Assembly (NCBI GenBank): GCA_963575745.1
Contig: CAUYUJ010018463.1
Coordinates: 10,001-74,000 of the forward strand
Length of the DNA stretch: 64,000 nucleotides
Reading direction: 5' to 3'
Source: Prorocentrum cordatum
Taxonomy: Eukaryota; Sar; Dinophyceae; Prorocentrales; Prorocentraceae
Shown: positions 29,132 to 40,150 of the stretch, one piece after another
Layout: every line of letters starts with the position of its first letter
Numbering within the stretch: the first letter of the stretch is position 1
The notes under the pieces: generated by a model
The model's database searches: none
What the model saw: the letters and a program-made list of their open reading frames with translations, nothing else
Told to the model about the DNA's origin: nothing
Translations under genes and position numbers: made by a program

Positions 29132-30204
29132 CTAAGGCGACTCGTCGTCTGCGACGTCGCAAAGGCGCTTGGGTACATGGCTGCCTGGCTGATGCAGGTG
29201 CGGGCCTGGCTGATACCCGTGCGCTCCCAAATGCCCAATGATATTGCCGATACGCCTGCTGGCGAGAGAGCCGGGGCTTGCATACGGCAGTGCTAACGCG
29301 AGCACGTTGTGGACCTGCGGTGGCAAGGCCGGGTAATCGAGCATGTTCGGATACTCGTCGCTCTGACCAAAAGACCGCCATACGGGCAACCACCACCACT
29401 GGTCTTGACGCGGATACTTCATCTCTGGGCCGACCTCAGGGGATACGTTCCAAATGGCCATTTTCTGCGGGTCCGTACCCATGAAGGCCGCGTGATACGC
29501 AATGAATACGTCCAAGGTGGCGAGGGCCCTGTAGGAGAGGCCGGATACGATCTCCGCATGAATGGGAATAGCGAGCTGACCGAGCAAATACCGCATACTG
29601 CTATACACCCACTGGCCCGGGTGGACGAAGAGGTTGGCTTTCCAGGCGACGATACCTCGCGCGGTGCACAGCGTGTCGAATACGTGCAGAAGGTAGCCAA
29701 TGGGCTTCCCAAGCCTCTCATCCTGGAATACCGAGAAGTTCCCGAATACCGCGTGCGCGTAGAAGAAGGCGTCGAAGTAAAGCCACTCCGGCTCGGGGAT
29801 GCCCCCCATACTGTGCTGGTAGTCCGGGTCGTTGTTCGTCTTCGACTGCCTCGTGGACATAACGCTCGATACGGCGAGGCATACGCCCTTGACACCCTCC
29901 CATAGAATAGGGAAGAAGATACCGCACGCGAACCACCTCTCCGAGCCACACTGCTTGAGCCAGCGCCGCGCATACGCCTCGTGGTTGGGTGGCGTGTGCC
30001 AGCGCTCCATACTGTAGCGCACTTCATCATCGCTTGGGTAATACTCGCCCGTCACGGGGTCGAGCCGACCGGCCATCTGGGAAGCCATACGGAAGGCCGG
30101 CAATATGGAGGTGAATACGATCTCGCGATATACAGTAAGCGGCTTGAATACGATCTCGCGATGCCCAGGTGGCGGATGGCAGACCCGTGCTGCTCCTCCA
30201 GCTC
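29132..30204 (-). CDS. Unknown protein, GTAT-rich gene, main part
   Basis: The frame is open from just after a TAG near 30205 to the stop at 29132, about 357 codons. The first ATG in frame (FRMASQMAG) is near 30088. The product is aromatic-rich (SERWFACGIFFPILWEG; EWLYFDAFFYAHAVFGNF; DQWWWLPVWRSFG) and reads like a folded protein rather than repeat translation. I do not recognise it. It directly follows the DLHEQ-domain frame on the same strand after a one-base shift, so both may be one gene. A 16-base word CGCGAGATCGTATTCA occurs twice (about 30112 and 30146) at the junction. The DNA is extraordinarily rich in GTAT. Confidence 0.6.
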
Positions 30205-30402
30205 CTTGGCGCTAGAAATACTGACCTTGCCAGTCACAACCCGATACTTGGCCCACCAAGTCTTGCACGCCTGGTGACTGGCATTGATACCCTTTGCCGC
30301 GAGCGCCTGATGCAAATAATACGCACTCTCGCAGTCGGCCAAGGGAGGCCGGGACAGCTCTGCGCCATACTGCTCGTGAAGGTCTTTCGCCGTCAAAGCC
30401 AT
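30150..30402 (-). CDS. DLHEQ-type repeat domain, N-terminal part of the GTAT-rich gene
   Basis: The ATG at 30402 starts MALTAKDLHEQYGAELSR. Two related blocks follow: DLHEQYGAEL...ESAYYLHQAL and KELEEQHGSAIRHLG, joined by HQACKTWWAKYRV. I associate this pattern with repeated small helical domains common in dinoflagellate predicted proteins; its function is unknown to me. The recognisable part ends near 30160, after which this frame soon closes and the neighbouring frame carries the open sequence. A one-base indel or a short intron could explain the switch. Confidence 0.6.
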
Positions 30403-30459
30403 GATCCAAGAACACAGGCGATACCTTGATCCGAGATGGCTACGGATATGAGCGTGAGA

Positions 30460-30800
30460 GGAAGGGGGGAAGCCTCCTGGGGCCGCTGGGGGTCCTCTTG
30501 GGGAAGGGGGGAAGCCTCCTGGCGCCGCATGGGGTCCTCTTGAGAGGCTTTGGGGGGCTTCTTGAAAGCATGTTGGGGCCTCTTGGGGGCTTATTGGATC
30601 CTCCCGGAGGACTCTTGGAGCCGCTTGGACGCCTCCTGGGGCCATCTTGGGGGCCTCTTGGAGCCAACTTGGAGCCTCTTTGGAACCTCTTGGGGGCCTC
30701 TTGGAGTCCTCTTGGGGCCTCTTGGGACCATCTTGGGCGCCTCTTGCGGCCTCATGGGCGCCTCTTGGGGCCATCTTGAGCGCCTCTTGGGGCCATCTTG
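30460..30800. repeat. CCTCTTGGGG minisatellite
   Basis: Degenerate units of about 11 bases, GCCTCTTGGGG and CCATCTTGGGG, are tandemly arranged. This is the reverse complement of the array at 4965-5515. The window's first 60 bases carry the same word. Confidence 0.85.
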
Positions 30801-30984
30801 GGTTTTAAAGATTCATGAAGAGCCCGCGGGTGGATTTTGATATTTTTCGGATGAGAAAGTCTTGCGTTTGCATATGTTTTCGGAACATCGCATCTTGAAA
30901 TTATTGAAATCACATTATGTTTGGCAGGATTTCGGCACGCGCGCGCGGCGGCCGCGCGCATGTGCACTTCGTGTCATTTTTTGC

Positions 30985-31480
30985 AAGGGATGGTGGCCCT
31001 CGTAGGCTCGCAACCGTTGTTGCAGAAGGTCGAAGCACCTGAAAAGGTTCCTCGCAAAGGCCCTTTTAACAGAAATGTTTAAAATCTGGTGGGTTTCCTA
31101 GGAATCCGCAAGAGCGCGCGGAAGGACATTTTGACAATTTTTTCTGAGAAAACCATTGGGTTTTTGATGTTTTTATGTTAAAATCGCTACGAAACCTAAG
31201 GTTTTGGAAGGATTTCGTCTTGCGCGCACGAATGTCCACTTTACCTTATTTTTTGCAAGGGATTCTTGCAATTTGATCAAGTAAAAACAAGAATTTTCAT
31301 TTTCTATTGTTTTTTGCAAGGGAAAACGAGCGTCAACAAAAAACCGGATCCGGAGCTCATCCACTTTTCTGAAGCTTTCGCGAAAAAATGATGAAAATGT
31401 AGCTGCGGCCTAGGCGCGGCGCAGAGGTCGCGCACCAGGGGTCCCAACAATAATAATTCTTTAGAAGGAATAATGTTCAA
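30985..31480. repeat. AT-rich repeat copy and CAA-leader
   Basis: This is a paralogue of 7200-7640: CGAATGTCCACTTTACC, TTTTTTGCAAGGGA and the leader GGGTCCCAACAA followed by an ATTCTTTAGAAG word. No CAA run follows; the leader joins module B directly. Confidence 0.75.
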
Positions 31481-31775
31481 TCATTTTAAGGCCGTTCGCC
31501 CTTATATGTTCGAGTGTCCAATAACGCGTATTTCCCAAACCCTCGATACCCGCCCTCTTCGTCTTCGATCGAACAAAAGGGGGTATACCTTTCTTCCCTG
31601 CAGGCCGGGCCCCGGCAAGCGGCGGGGCGGCGGCGGACCGTCGGCCTGGCCAGCGGCAGCGCTGATCGGCGGGGCGGCCGGGGACCGTCGACCCGACCCC
31701 AAGAGGGACGGAAAGGGGACCGACCACGACGACGACGACGACGACGACGACGACCACGACGACGACGACGACGAC

Positions 31776-31806
<31 letters not shown>

Positions 31807-32110
31807 TCGAAGGCGACGGCGACAACGGCGACGACGATCGAAAGCGAGAGCGAGAGAGAACGACAACATGGCCACGAAGGACACGAAGTAGGCCACGAAG
31901 GGCGACAGCGGGGACACGAAGGGAATGCGTATGGGACCACGAAGAGTGCGAACGAGCGGGGGCCACGAAGTGCAGAGAATGCGGGGCCACAGAAGGCAAC
32001 TATGGGGCCACTGAGGGTAGCAACTGGGCCATGTAGGACAATGAGGGGGACACGAAGGGCGACAGCGGGGCCACGAAGGGCAGGCACAGTGGGCCACAAC
32101 GGGCGCGACT
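31481..32110. repeat. Module B copy 2
   Basis: This is a close paralogue of 8450-9085. It has the CGATACCCGCCCTCTTCG word, the GC-rich block with CGGCGGGGCGGCC, a (GAC)n run (about 31726-31807), then GGCCACGAAGGGC units. It is not interrupted by a retroelement and therefore acts as a paralogous empty site. Confidence 0.85.
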
Positions 32111-32520
32111 CTTGGGTGCCTGGGTGTCGGGAGCGCGGCGCTTGGGCAAATTGCAAGAAATTCCAACGCAAGGCTATTCTTCAGTAAGTTGCAAGCAAGT
32201 CTCCAGCGAGAGCGCGACTCCAGAGCTCTGGGAAAGCGATTCCTGAATAAATTGCAAGGAAATCCCAAACGAGAGCGCGATTCCTGAATAAAATGCGAGG
32301 AAGTCTCGGGCGGGAGCCGGGGACCTGCCTAAATTGTAAGGAAGTCTCAAGCGGGAGCCGTTGTTGTTGCAACCCGGGGGCCAGGGGGCCAGTTTGAGCA
32401 GGAAGACTTGCCTTGTCAAAAAACAGGGTGCGAGCGTCGAGGGGCACACTGTGATTGAGAAAAACGGAATGCACCGGTGAGGGGGGATCACCAATAATTA
32501 CTTCTCAGAAGTGAGAACTC

Positions 32521-32603
<83 letters not shown>

Positions 32604-32790
32604 CCATCATCATTTTAAGAGTGCTCGTTCTTATCTGATCGCGTGTCACTCAATATGAATATCCCAAACCCTGGATACCCGCCCTCCTCGTCGTCGACCG
32701 TACACACTTGTGGGGGGGTATAATCATTCCCTGCCACGCGTGGTTGGTGAAGCCCTTGAAAACGAAGGGTAACAGATAACGGGGGAGAAT
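32111..32790. repeat. GAGAGCGC units, CAA tract and hairpin module
   Basis: This parallels 27460-27940, with the same GAGAGCGCGA units, the AAAAAACAGGGTGCGAGCG word and a CAA leader. A (CAA)n tract at about 32520-32604 follows, then a CACACTTGTGGGGGGG hairpin near 32705. The segment after the hairpin differs from module A. Confidence 0.8.
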
Positions 32791-33075
32791 GAGGACGAAG
32801 AGATCGGAGGAAGGGAGGCGCGGGGCAAGAAGGAGGGAGGACGACGATTTGCGCTGCGAGTGGCGATTCAGCTTGCGCCATAGCTTGCGCCAGCCACTCC
32901 AACACAGGTTGAAAATAAGTTTCGCCATGGGTCGCGCCATTAACAGCGCCACGTACCACCCCTTTGAAAGAACATATCGTGGATTCCCCCGCGGGGGGAC
33001 GTACAGCTGCGAACTGGTGTCAGAAAGAAAGTTCGTGGAACCCTGCCAAAAAAGGCGGGATGTTGGGAGGGGCGG
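32791..33075. other. No supported gene
   Basis: This is a short non-repeat segment between satellite blocks. Open frames here extend from the adjacent repeats and are not convincing. Confidence 0.5.
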
Positions 33076-33079
33076 CATG

Positions 33080-34655
33080 CATACGGGACCACGACGGGCG
33101 CGAACGAGCGGGGGCCACGAAGGGCATGCATATATGGGGCCAGGAAGGGCGACAGCGGGGCCACTGAGCGCAGAAAGTGGACCACGAAGGGCAGCGAGGG
33201 GGCCGCGAAGGGCAGGGAGAGGGCCACGAAGGGCGACAGCGGGGCGACTAAGGGCATATGGGGCCAGGAAGGGCGCAAGCGAGCGGAGGCCACGAAGGGC
33301 AATGAATCGGGGGCCACCTAGGGCAGCGACGGGGCCGCTGAGGGCAGCACCGGGGCCACGAAGGGCAGCGAGGGGGCCACAAAGGGTGACAGCGGGGCCA
33401 CGAAGGGCATGCATTTGGGGCCACGACGGGCGCGAGCGAGCGGGCGCCACGTAGGGCATTCGTATATGGGGCTACAAAGGGCGACAGCGGGGCCACTGAG
33501 GGCAGCAAAAGGGCCACGAAGGGCAGCGAGAGGGCCACGAAAGGCGACAGCGGGGCTACGAAGGGCATGCGTACGGTTGCGAGGAAGTCCAAAGCGAAAG
33601 CGCGATTCTCCAATAGACTGTGAGGAAGTACCAAGCGGGAGTCGCGATCCGGTGGTAAATTGCAAGGAAGTCCCCAGCGAGAGCGCGATTTTTCAATAAA
33701 TTGTGAAGAAGTATCAGGCGGGAGCCGTTGTTGGCGCCGACCACGACGGGCGCGAAGGAGCGAGGGCCCCGAAGGGCATACGTATAGGGGGCCGCAGAGG
33801 GCAGCGGCGGAGCCGCTGAGGGCAGCGAAGGGGCCACAAAGGGCAGAGAGGGGGCCACGAAGAGCGACAGCGGGGCCACGAAGGGCATGCATATGGGGCC
33901 ACGACGGGCGCGAGCGAGCGGGGGCCACGTAGGGCATACATACATGGGGCCAGAAAGGGCGACAGCGGGGCCACTGAGCGCAGAAAGTGGGCCACGAAGG
34001 GCAGCGAGGGGGCCGCGAATGGCGACAGCGGGGCGACGAAACGCATGCGTATGGGACCACGACGGGCGCGAGCGAGCGGGCGCCACGTAGGGCATTCGTA
34101 TATGGGGCTACAATGGGCGACAGCGGGGCCACTGAGGGCAGCAAAAGGGCCACGAAGGGCAGCGAGAGGGCCACGAAGGGCGACGGCGGGGCTACGAAGG
34201 GCATGCATATGGGGCCAGGAAGGGCGCGAGCGAGTGGGGACCACGAAGGGCAATTAATCCGGGCCACAGAGGGCAGCGACAGGGCCGCTGAGGGCAGAAA
34301 CGGGGCCACGAAGGGCAGCGAGGAGGCCACGAAGAGCGACAGCGGGGCCACGAAGGGCATGCATATGGGGCCACGACGGGCGCGAGCGAATGGGGGCCAC
34401 GAAGGACATTCGTATATGGGGCCACAAAGGACGACAGCGGGGCCACTGAGGGCAGCGAAGGGGCCACAAAGGGCAGCGAGAGGGCCACGAAGGGCGACGG
34501 CGGGGCTACGAAGGGCATCCGTATGAGGCCAGGAAGGGCGCGAGCGAGCGGGGGGCACGAAGGGCATATAATGCGGGGCCAGAATGGGCAGCGACGGGGC
34601 CACTGAGGGCAGCAACGGGGCCACGAAGGGCAGCGAGCGAAGGCGGGCGAAGGGC
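33080..34655. repeat. Large GGCCACGAAGGGC minisatellite block
   Basis: About 1.5 kb of units, mainly GGGGCCACGAAGGGC with six-base spacers, form a higher-order pattern. About every 160 bases GGGGCCACGACGGGCGCGAGCG marks a longer period. A short GAGAGCGC insert interrupts at 33590-33740. All minus-strand frames give Pro/Ser/Trp-rich periodic peptides that I treat as repeat translation. Confidence 0.9.
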
Positions 34656-34779
34656 AGCGAGCGGCGACTTCAGTCCCTAACGGGCTGGTCGGGCGGGCAG
34701 GCCCAGACGGGCGGGTCGAGCGGGCGGGTCGTTGAAGCGTAAATTCTGCTTGAACCGCCACGCAATATGTAGCGGGAGC

Positions 34780-35175
34780 GCGATTCCTCAGTGTCGAGGA
34801 GCGGCATCTGAATACATTGTGAGGAAGTATCAGGCGGGAGCCGCGATTCGGTGGTAAGTTGCGAGACAGTCCCAAGCGAGAGCGCGATTCTTCAAATAAA
34901 TTGTGAAGAAATATCAAGCGGGAGCCTCGATCCGGTGGCAAATTGCAAGGAAGTCCCAAGGGAGAGCGCGATTCTTCAATAAATGGTGAAGACGTATCAG
35001 GCGGGAGCCGCTGTTGTTGTAAACCAGGGGCCAACGACACAGTTTGACCCTTAAAATTTGCCCTGATAAAAAACAGGGTGCGGCCCCTGGAAGGGCACTT
35101 CAATCGAAAAAACAATGTGCACCGGACGGGGGGATCAACAAGAATTATTCTTCAGAAATGAAAGTTCTTCAACGA
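34780..35175. repeat. GAGAGCGCGATTC units and CAA-leader
   Basis: Several units of about 75 bases carry GAGAGCGCGATTC and AATAAATTGTGAAG words. The AAAAAACAGGGTGCG word and the leader GGATCAACAAGAATTATTC follow. Confidence 0.75.
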
Positions 35176-35365
35176 CAACAACAACAACAACCACATGAAA
35201 GTTCTTCAACGACAACAACAACAACCACCACCACCACCACCACCACCACCACCACCACGACCACCACCACAACCACAACCACAACCACAACCACAACCAC
35301 AACCACAACCACAACCACAACAACCACAACAACAGCAGCAGCAACAACAACCACAATAATAAAAA
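35176..35365. repeat. (CAA)/(CCA) microsatellite
   Basis: Mixed CAA, CCA and CAACCA triplets run for about 190 bases, a compound variant of the CAA tracts elsewhere. Confidence 0.95.
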
Positions 35366-37195
35366 GAAACACGACGCAACAACCAAAAAAAATGGAATAT
35401 ACGTAGGGGATACCAAGAACGATCAGGAGTGGAAGCGCACCAAGCGCGCAGAGAGGAAGGGAGAGAGAGGGAGAGAAAGAGGTGAAAGAAACGACAGCGA
35501 ATACAGGTCGGAAGGGAAGCACGAATGATAAAGACCAGAGCGAGAGAGAGAGAGAGAGGGAGGGGGGGGCAGTCACTGTGGAACCGACAAGGGGAGAGAA
35601 ATCAAAAAAGCCTCGTCACAGCACTGCACCTTGCAAGTGTGCACGTAGCTCTCGCAAGTGGAAGCGCAAGGGCGGAGATATCGCCCTGACTGGTGGCACC
35701 TTCCGCGAGGCATCTCACGGAACGGGCCCCGAAAAGAAGCAACGGTGGAGGAACCGAAAGTATCAAAGCAACGAAACGATCCACACGTGTAACGAGATCT
35801 AGGATTGCACGAGGGCTCATGGTACTTAACACATATTGCAATATTACGACTGCGAGCAGACGCGTACAATACAGTGTCTTTCAGCGGACGCGTACAAAAG
35901 AAAATATGCGAACGCGGGCACGTACCACACTGGACGCAAGCTCACTGACGCGACCTGTCGTGCAGCGAAATCACATAAACTGGCACGCATGAGGCACAGG
36001 ACTACCATTGTGGTTCTTCTTGGGAGCTCCCTTGTCGACAATAGACTCGCATATTGGTGAAAGTGTTACGCTTCATTTTGAAACCTGAACCACTTGCTTT
36101 CAAAGCCCAGCTCCTCCGTATCATTGGGGTACGAAACGGTTTGAACCTCCGCAACCCAAAAATATATTATATTCGGATCCGCAAAGCAACAACACGTGCA
36201 AAATGAAGGCGCTCTGGAAATACAAATGTCATCGTGCTGCGACACATACACTCTGAGTGGGAGAGGCCAGCAAGAGCCATGGTAAGCAAAAAACCTAAAA
36301 CATAGTTTTCAGACTGGTGTGTATTAGTTGCAAGCGTGTCAATAAAGATGAATGCCCCAAGGCCTCGATATCCACCACCTCCATGTCCGGTCACACCACT
36401 GACAACACAAGCCTACGCGTGTCGTCTTAAGCGATCTCGCATAGTTTCACTGAAACTGGAACCGAACCGTGAAATCAATGATTGGCACGCGAGCGCTGCG
36501 GCGTCGGGCTGGCCAGAAATCACGTTCAGCAAGCACTGAGGCAGTGGAACCATAGCTACGTCAGCAGTTCTAGGCGGAGCGTCTGCAGAAAGTATATATG
36601 GCTGCCATCGCAACGCAGGCAGCAGGGCAAACGACTTCCGACAGGAGATTTGTGATTGCCACCGAGTGGGACATGGACCCTCAGAGCTCCTACTGCATCG
36701 CGTGTTGCGACAAGTCGGAAAGCGCTGTGCCCTACAACCTCCCCTGAAGAACTGTTGGCGCCGATACGGGTACACCGAACATCATGAATGCACCAACCGT
36801 CAGGGGGACATGCCAAGTTTAGCCAAAACATTATTGGAGGTCTTCCACCACGACAGCCACACAGCAGTAACAGACAGCAGGATGCGTCACGAATAGAAGC
36901 GCTCCAGCCTGACAGATTCACAGACCTGACGACACATAGAAGCAAAGACATCTCGAAACACTGAAGGAAGAATCACTCGCTCGATGTTCCACGGCTCGAT
37001 GGGCGTGCCTTGGAAAATAAGTGTAACACGACATCTTCCAGACAGATTGAATGCAATCGTCGTGCTTCCAAGGCTCGGTGTAGTCCCAGAAATCATAGCC
37101 CATTCCCTCGCGTTGGATCGTGGCTCGGCCCACGTGTACCGCTCCCACCGCTTGCTTCCGAAGGGCACCCTCCTATCATTCCTCTTCCTTCTCAT
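35366..37195. other. Intergenic, no supported gene
   Basis: There is a GAGA-rich patch near 35455-35570 and otherwise unique-looking sequence of moderate GC. Open frames are below 135 codons, overlap on both strands and lack motifs. Near 36345-36375 a degenerate CGATATCCACCACC word recalls the start of module B. Confidence 0.5.
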
Positions 37196-37560
37196 AGTGA
37201 TCATCGAAATCAACATCTACATCAGCATCACCTCCATCATCACCATCATCACCACCACCATCAGAATCAGCACGATCACCACTACCATCATCATATTCAC
37301 AATCAGAACCACATTCACATTCATAATCCTGGTCATCTTCATATTCATCGCCGTCGTCGTCGTCGCCGTCATCATCACAATCGTTCTCTGCCCCCACGCC
37401 CCGACACTCCTCCGCTCGGCCCCTCCTTCCCTCCTCATCCCTCCATCTCCCCTCTCTCCATCTCCTTCCCTCCTTCCTTCCCTCCTTCCCCTCTCATCCC
37501 CTCCTTCCCTCCTCCATCCCTCCATCCCTCCGTCTCCCTTCTCGGCCGCCCCTCCACCCT
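37196..37560. repeat. (CAT)-rich then pyrimidine-rich low-complexity DNA
   Basis: ATC/CAC-rich sequence (37200-37390) changes into a CTCC/TCC-rich tract (37400-37560). Frames through it are open because stop codons are absent from the repeated words. Confidence 0.85.
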
Positions 37561-38300
37561 CAACCGTCGTCCCTCGCGCCTGGGGCCGGCCTTCCGCCTG
37601 CGGATTTCAAGTGTCTGGGGCAGCGCGACGGCGAAACCCCGCCCTGGCCGGGGCGGCGTGCCCCCGCGTCGGGGCTGCCGCACCCCTTGGTCTGCACCGC
37701 CTCGCCTCGACGACGCCACACGCAGCACCTCGGGCCCTCGAGCCCCCCGCTGCCGGACCCGAAGACCTCTGGCTGCCAGGCCTCGGCAGGCCCTGTGAGG
37801 ACTCGTCCCCGCCCCCCGGATACAGGAAAGGCAGCCACCTCCGACGGCGCGCGCCGCGACTTTTTTGACTGCACTTGGCTCGTTGCAAGTAGCTTGAGCT
37901 GGGTGGCCGAGGTCGGCCAGGCGGCAGACAGAGCCCGCCTAGCGGGCACAGCACAGGTTCTCCGCTCCTGGTCCGTCCGCAGGCAAAAGCGATTCTTCGC
38001 CATTGGACCTGCATGATGGGCGGGGGAGGTATTGGCACCGAGGGGGAGGGAGAAGGAATGATAAGAAGAGAGGAGATCGGTGCCGTGCGAGATACACTGA
38101 GCGCGCCATCTAGGCGTTGCCCTATGCGGGCAGCGCTGAAAGACCGGGAGCAGCAAAGCTGGCCTAAGGGACGGCCATCTGGGAGCATGGCTTAGCCATG
38201 AAAATGAGCGGGATGAGTAGGAGGAGGGCCAAAATGGCCTTGCCGCTCTGTATGGCGGCCGTGGCGGAGCGGACTAGGAGGGAGAGGCCGGCGTTGCCGC
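37561..38300. other. GC-rich, no supported gene
   Basis: Long frames are open on both strands (up to about 290 codons) because of high GC and the adjoining low-complexity tract. None contains a recognisable motif. Confidence 0.5.
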
Positions 38301-38306
38301 CAAGAG

Positions 38307-40080
38307 TCTAGGAAGCCCCATCGGTAACGCACGTGACCGGAAAAGGGGGCAGGTGAGAGAGCGCCTGTGCTGTGCTGGGCGTCATGGAGTAAACGAGGTA
38401 AGAGGGGAGGGATAATCATATGGGAGGGAGAGAGATTATCTTGTCCAGCCAAGCAACGCTAAGGCGCGGTAGCTGTCCATAGAGATACGCACCTCTGACA
38501 GCCAGCATTAGCCGAGAATTGCTCGGCAGGTGGGATGTATTAGGGCGGCATTTTTGCTTGCCGCAATATCGACTCAGCCGTGGCGAGTCTGCGAATTGCG
38601 TTGTGAGCATTGAGCCGACCGCTCTTCTGGTAGCGTGGCTGCTTAAAAGTGTCGCTATGGCCTGGCCGCAATGTAGCGGCAAGAATGTGTGAAGCTAGAA
38701 ACTGGTGCTGGCTACAGCACTTGAAGCTGGTCCTCGGGATGGGGCTAAAGAAATGAACTGGAGGGCCCGCTGCGACGAGACTGCAGGACGGCTCGGCCGA
38801 CCTTAAATTGGAGCTGCTTAGCTCCTCAGCTGGTGAGATACGGCTCGTGTGGCTGGCTAGGGCTATCTAGGTGGTGGGCTGCCGGTATAAGCAAAGACTA
38901 GGGCATTATGCTAGCCCACCACCTATGAAGACTCAGCCGTGGCGAGTCTGCGAATTGAGCTGTGAGCATTAGCCGTCCGCCTTTCTGATAGCGTGGCTAT
39001 TTAAAAGTGTCGCGTTAGCTGCACTAGTGCGGCAGAGAGGTGAGCCGATAATTGCTCGGCAGGTGGGATGTACTGAGGCGGCATCTTTGCTCGCCGCAAG
39101 CCAGGAGACTAGGAAGCCCCATCGGTTACGAATGTGACCGGAAAGGGGGCAGGTGAGAGAGCGCCTATGCTGTGCTTGGCGTCTTGGCGTAAACGTGGTA
39201 AGAGGGGAGGGAAGAACAAATGGGAGGGAGAAGGATTATCTTGCCAAGCCAAGCAACACTAGGGCGCGATAGCTGTCCGTAGAGGTACGCACCTCTGATG
39301 GGCAGCCTTAGCCGAGAGTTACTCGGCGGGTGGGATGTGCTGCGGCGGCAATTTTGCTTGCCGCAGTATCGACTCAGCCGTGGCGAGTCTGCGAATTGCG
39401 CTGTGAGCATTGCTCTGACCGCTCTGCTGGTAGCGAGGCTGCTCAAAAGTGTCGCTTTGGCCTGGCCGCACTGCTGCGGCAAGAATGTGTGAAACTAGAG
39501 ACTGGTGCTGGCTACAGCTCTTGCAGCTGGCCCGCCTCTGGATGGGGCTGAAGAAAAGATCGGAAGGGCCCGCTGCGACGAGACTATAGGACAGCTCGGC
39601 CGACCTTAGATTGGAGCAGCATAGTTCCTCGCTGGTGAATTACGGTACGTGTGGCTGGCTAGGACTATCTAGGTGGTGGGCTGCCGATATAAGCAGAGAC
39701 ACAGGGGTATTAGGCTAGCCCACAACCTATGAAGACTCAGCCGTGGCGAGTCTGCGAATTGAGCTGTGAGCATTAGCTGTCCGCTCTTCTGGTAGCGGGG
39801 CCAACTAAAAGTGTAGGTTGGCTGCACTAGTGCGGCAGAAAGGTGTGAAGCCGGAGACTGGTGCTGACTACGACTTTGCAGCGGGCCTTTGGCATGTGGC
39901 TAAATGAAAGAATAGCTGGGCCCACTGCGACGGGATTGCAGGTCGGCTCAGCCGATCTTAAATTGGAGCAACACGGCTCTCCAGCTGTAAACATTTGGCT
40001 CGTGTGGCTGGCTGGGGCTGTCTAGGTGGTGGGCTGCCGTGGTGAGACGAGACTAGAGTATGAGGCTAGCCCACCACCTA
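38307..40080. repeat. Tandem duplication, about 801-bp unit, with hairpins
   Basis: The landmark CTAGGAAGCCCCATCGGT begins at about 38308 and 39109. Sequence following it is similar through both units, and a partial third unit ends near 40080. Each unit end carries an inverted repeat AGGTGGTGGGCT...AGCCCACCACCT (38869-38924, 39671-39728 with one mismatch, 40024-40079). Another shared word is GACTCAGCCGTGGCGAGTC. The block lies just beyond the LINE's last ORF and may be its 3' tail. Confidence 0.8.
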
Positions 40081-40089
40081 TTATTTGCG

Positions 40090-40114
40090 CCAAGGTCGCC
40101 CTTGTCGACCTTGG
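40090..40114 (-). other. Perfect hairpin after the last LINE ORF
   Basis: A nine-base stem CCAAGGTCG/CGACCTTGG surrounds a seven-base loop. It starts 36 bases after the stop of the last ORF on the minus strand. It could be a 3' structure recognised by the LINE RT, or a transcript-end signal; neither is shown. Confidence 0.6.
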
Positions 40115-40150
40115 ATGGCGCCGGCTGGGAGGTAGCACACTAGGGCCCGC

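Noticed and set aside
29132-30402. Idea that GTAT words are tiny inserted sequences removed from RNA
   Set aside because: Reading with GTAT in place gives the expected DLHEQYGAEL and WWAKYRV motifs, so the words belong to the coding sequence.
33248-34624. Minus-strand frame of 458 codons rich in Pro, Ala and Ser
   Set aside because: It follows the 21-base satellite period exactly; units are multiples of three, so no stop appears.
36984-38156. Overlapping frames of 190-294 codons on both strands
   Set aside because: They cross CAT-rich, pyrimidine-rich and GC-rich DNA and show no motif.
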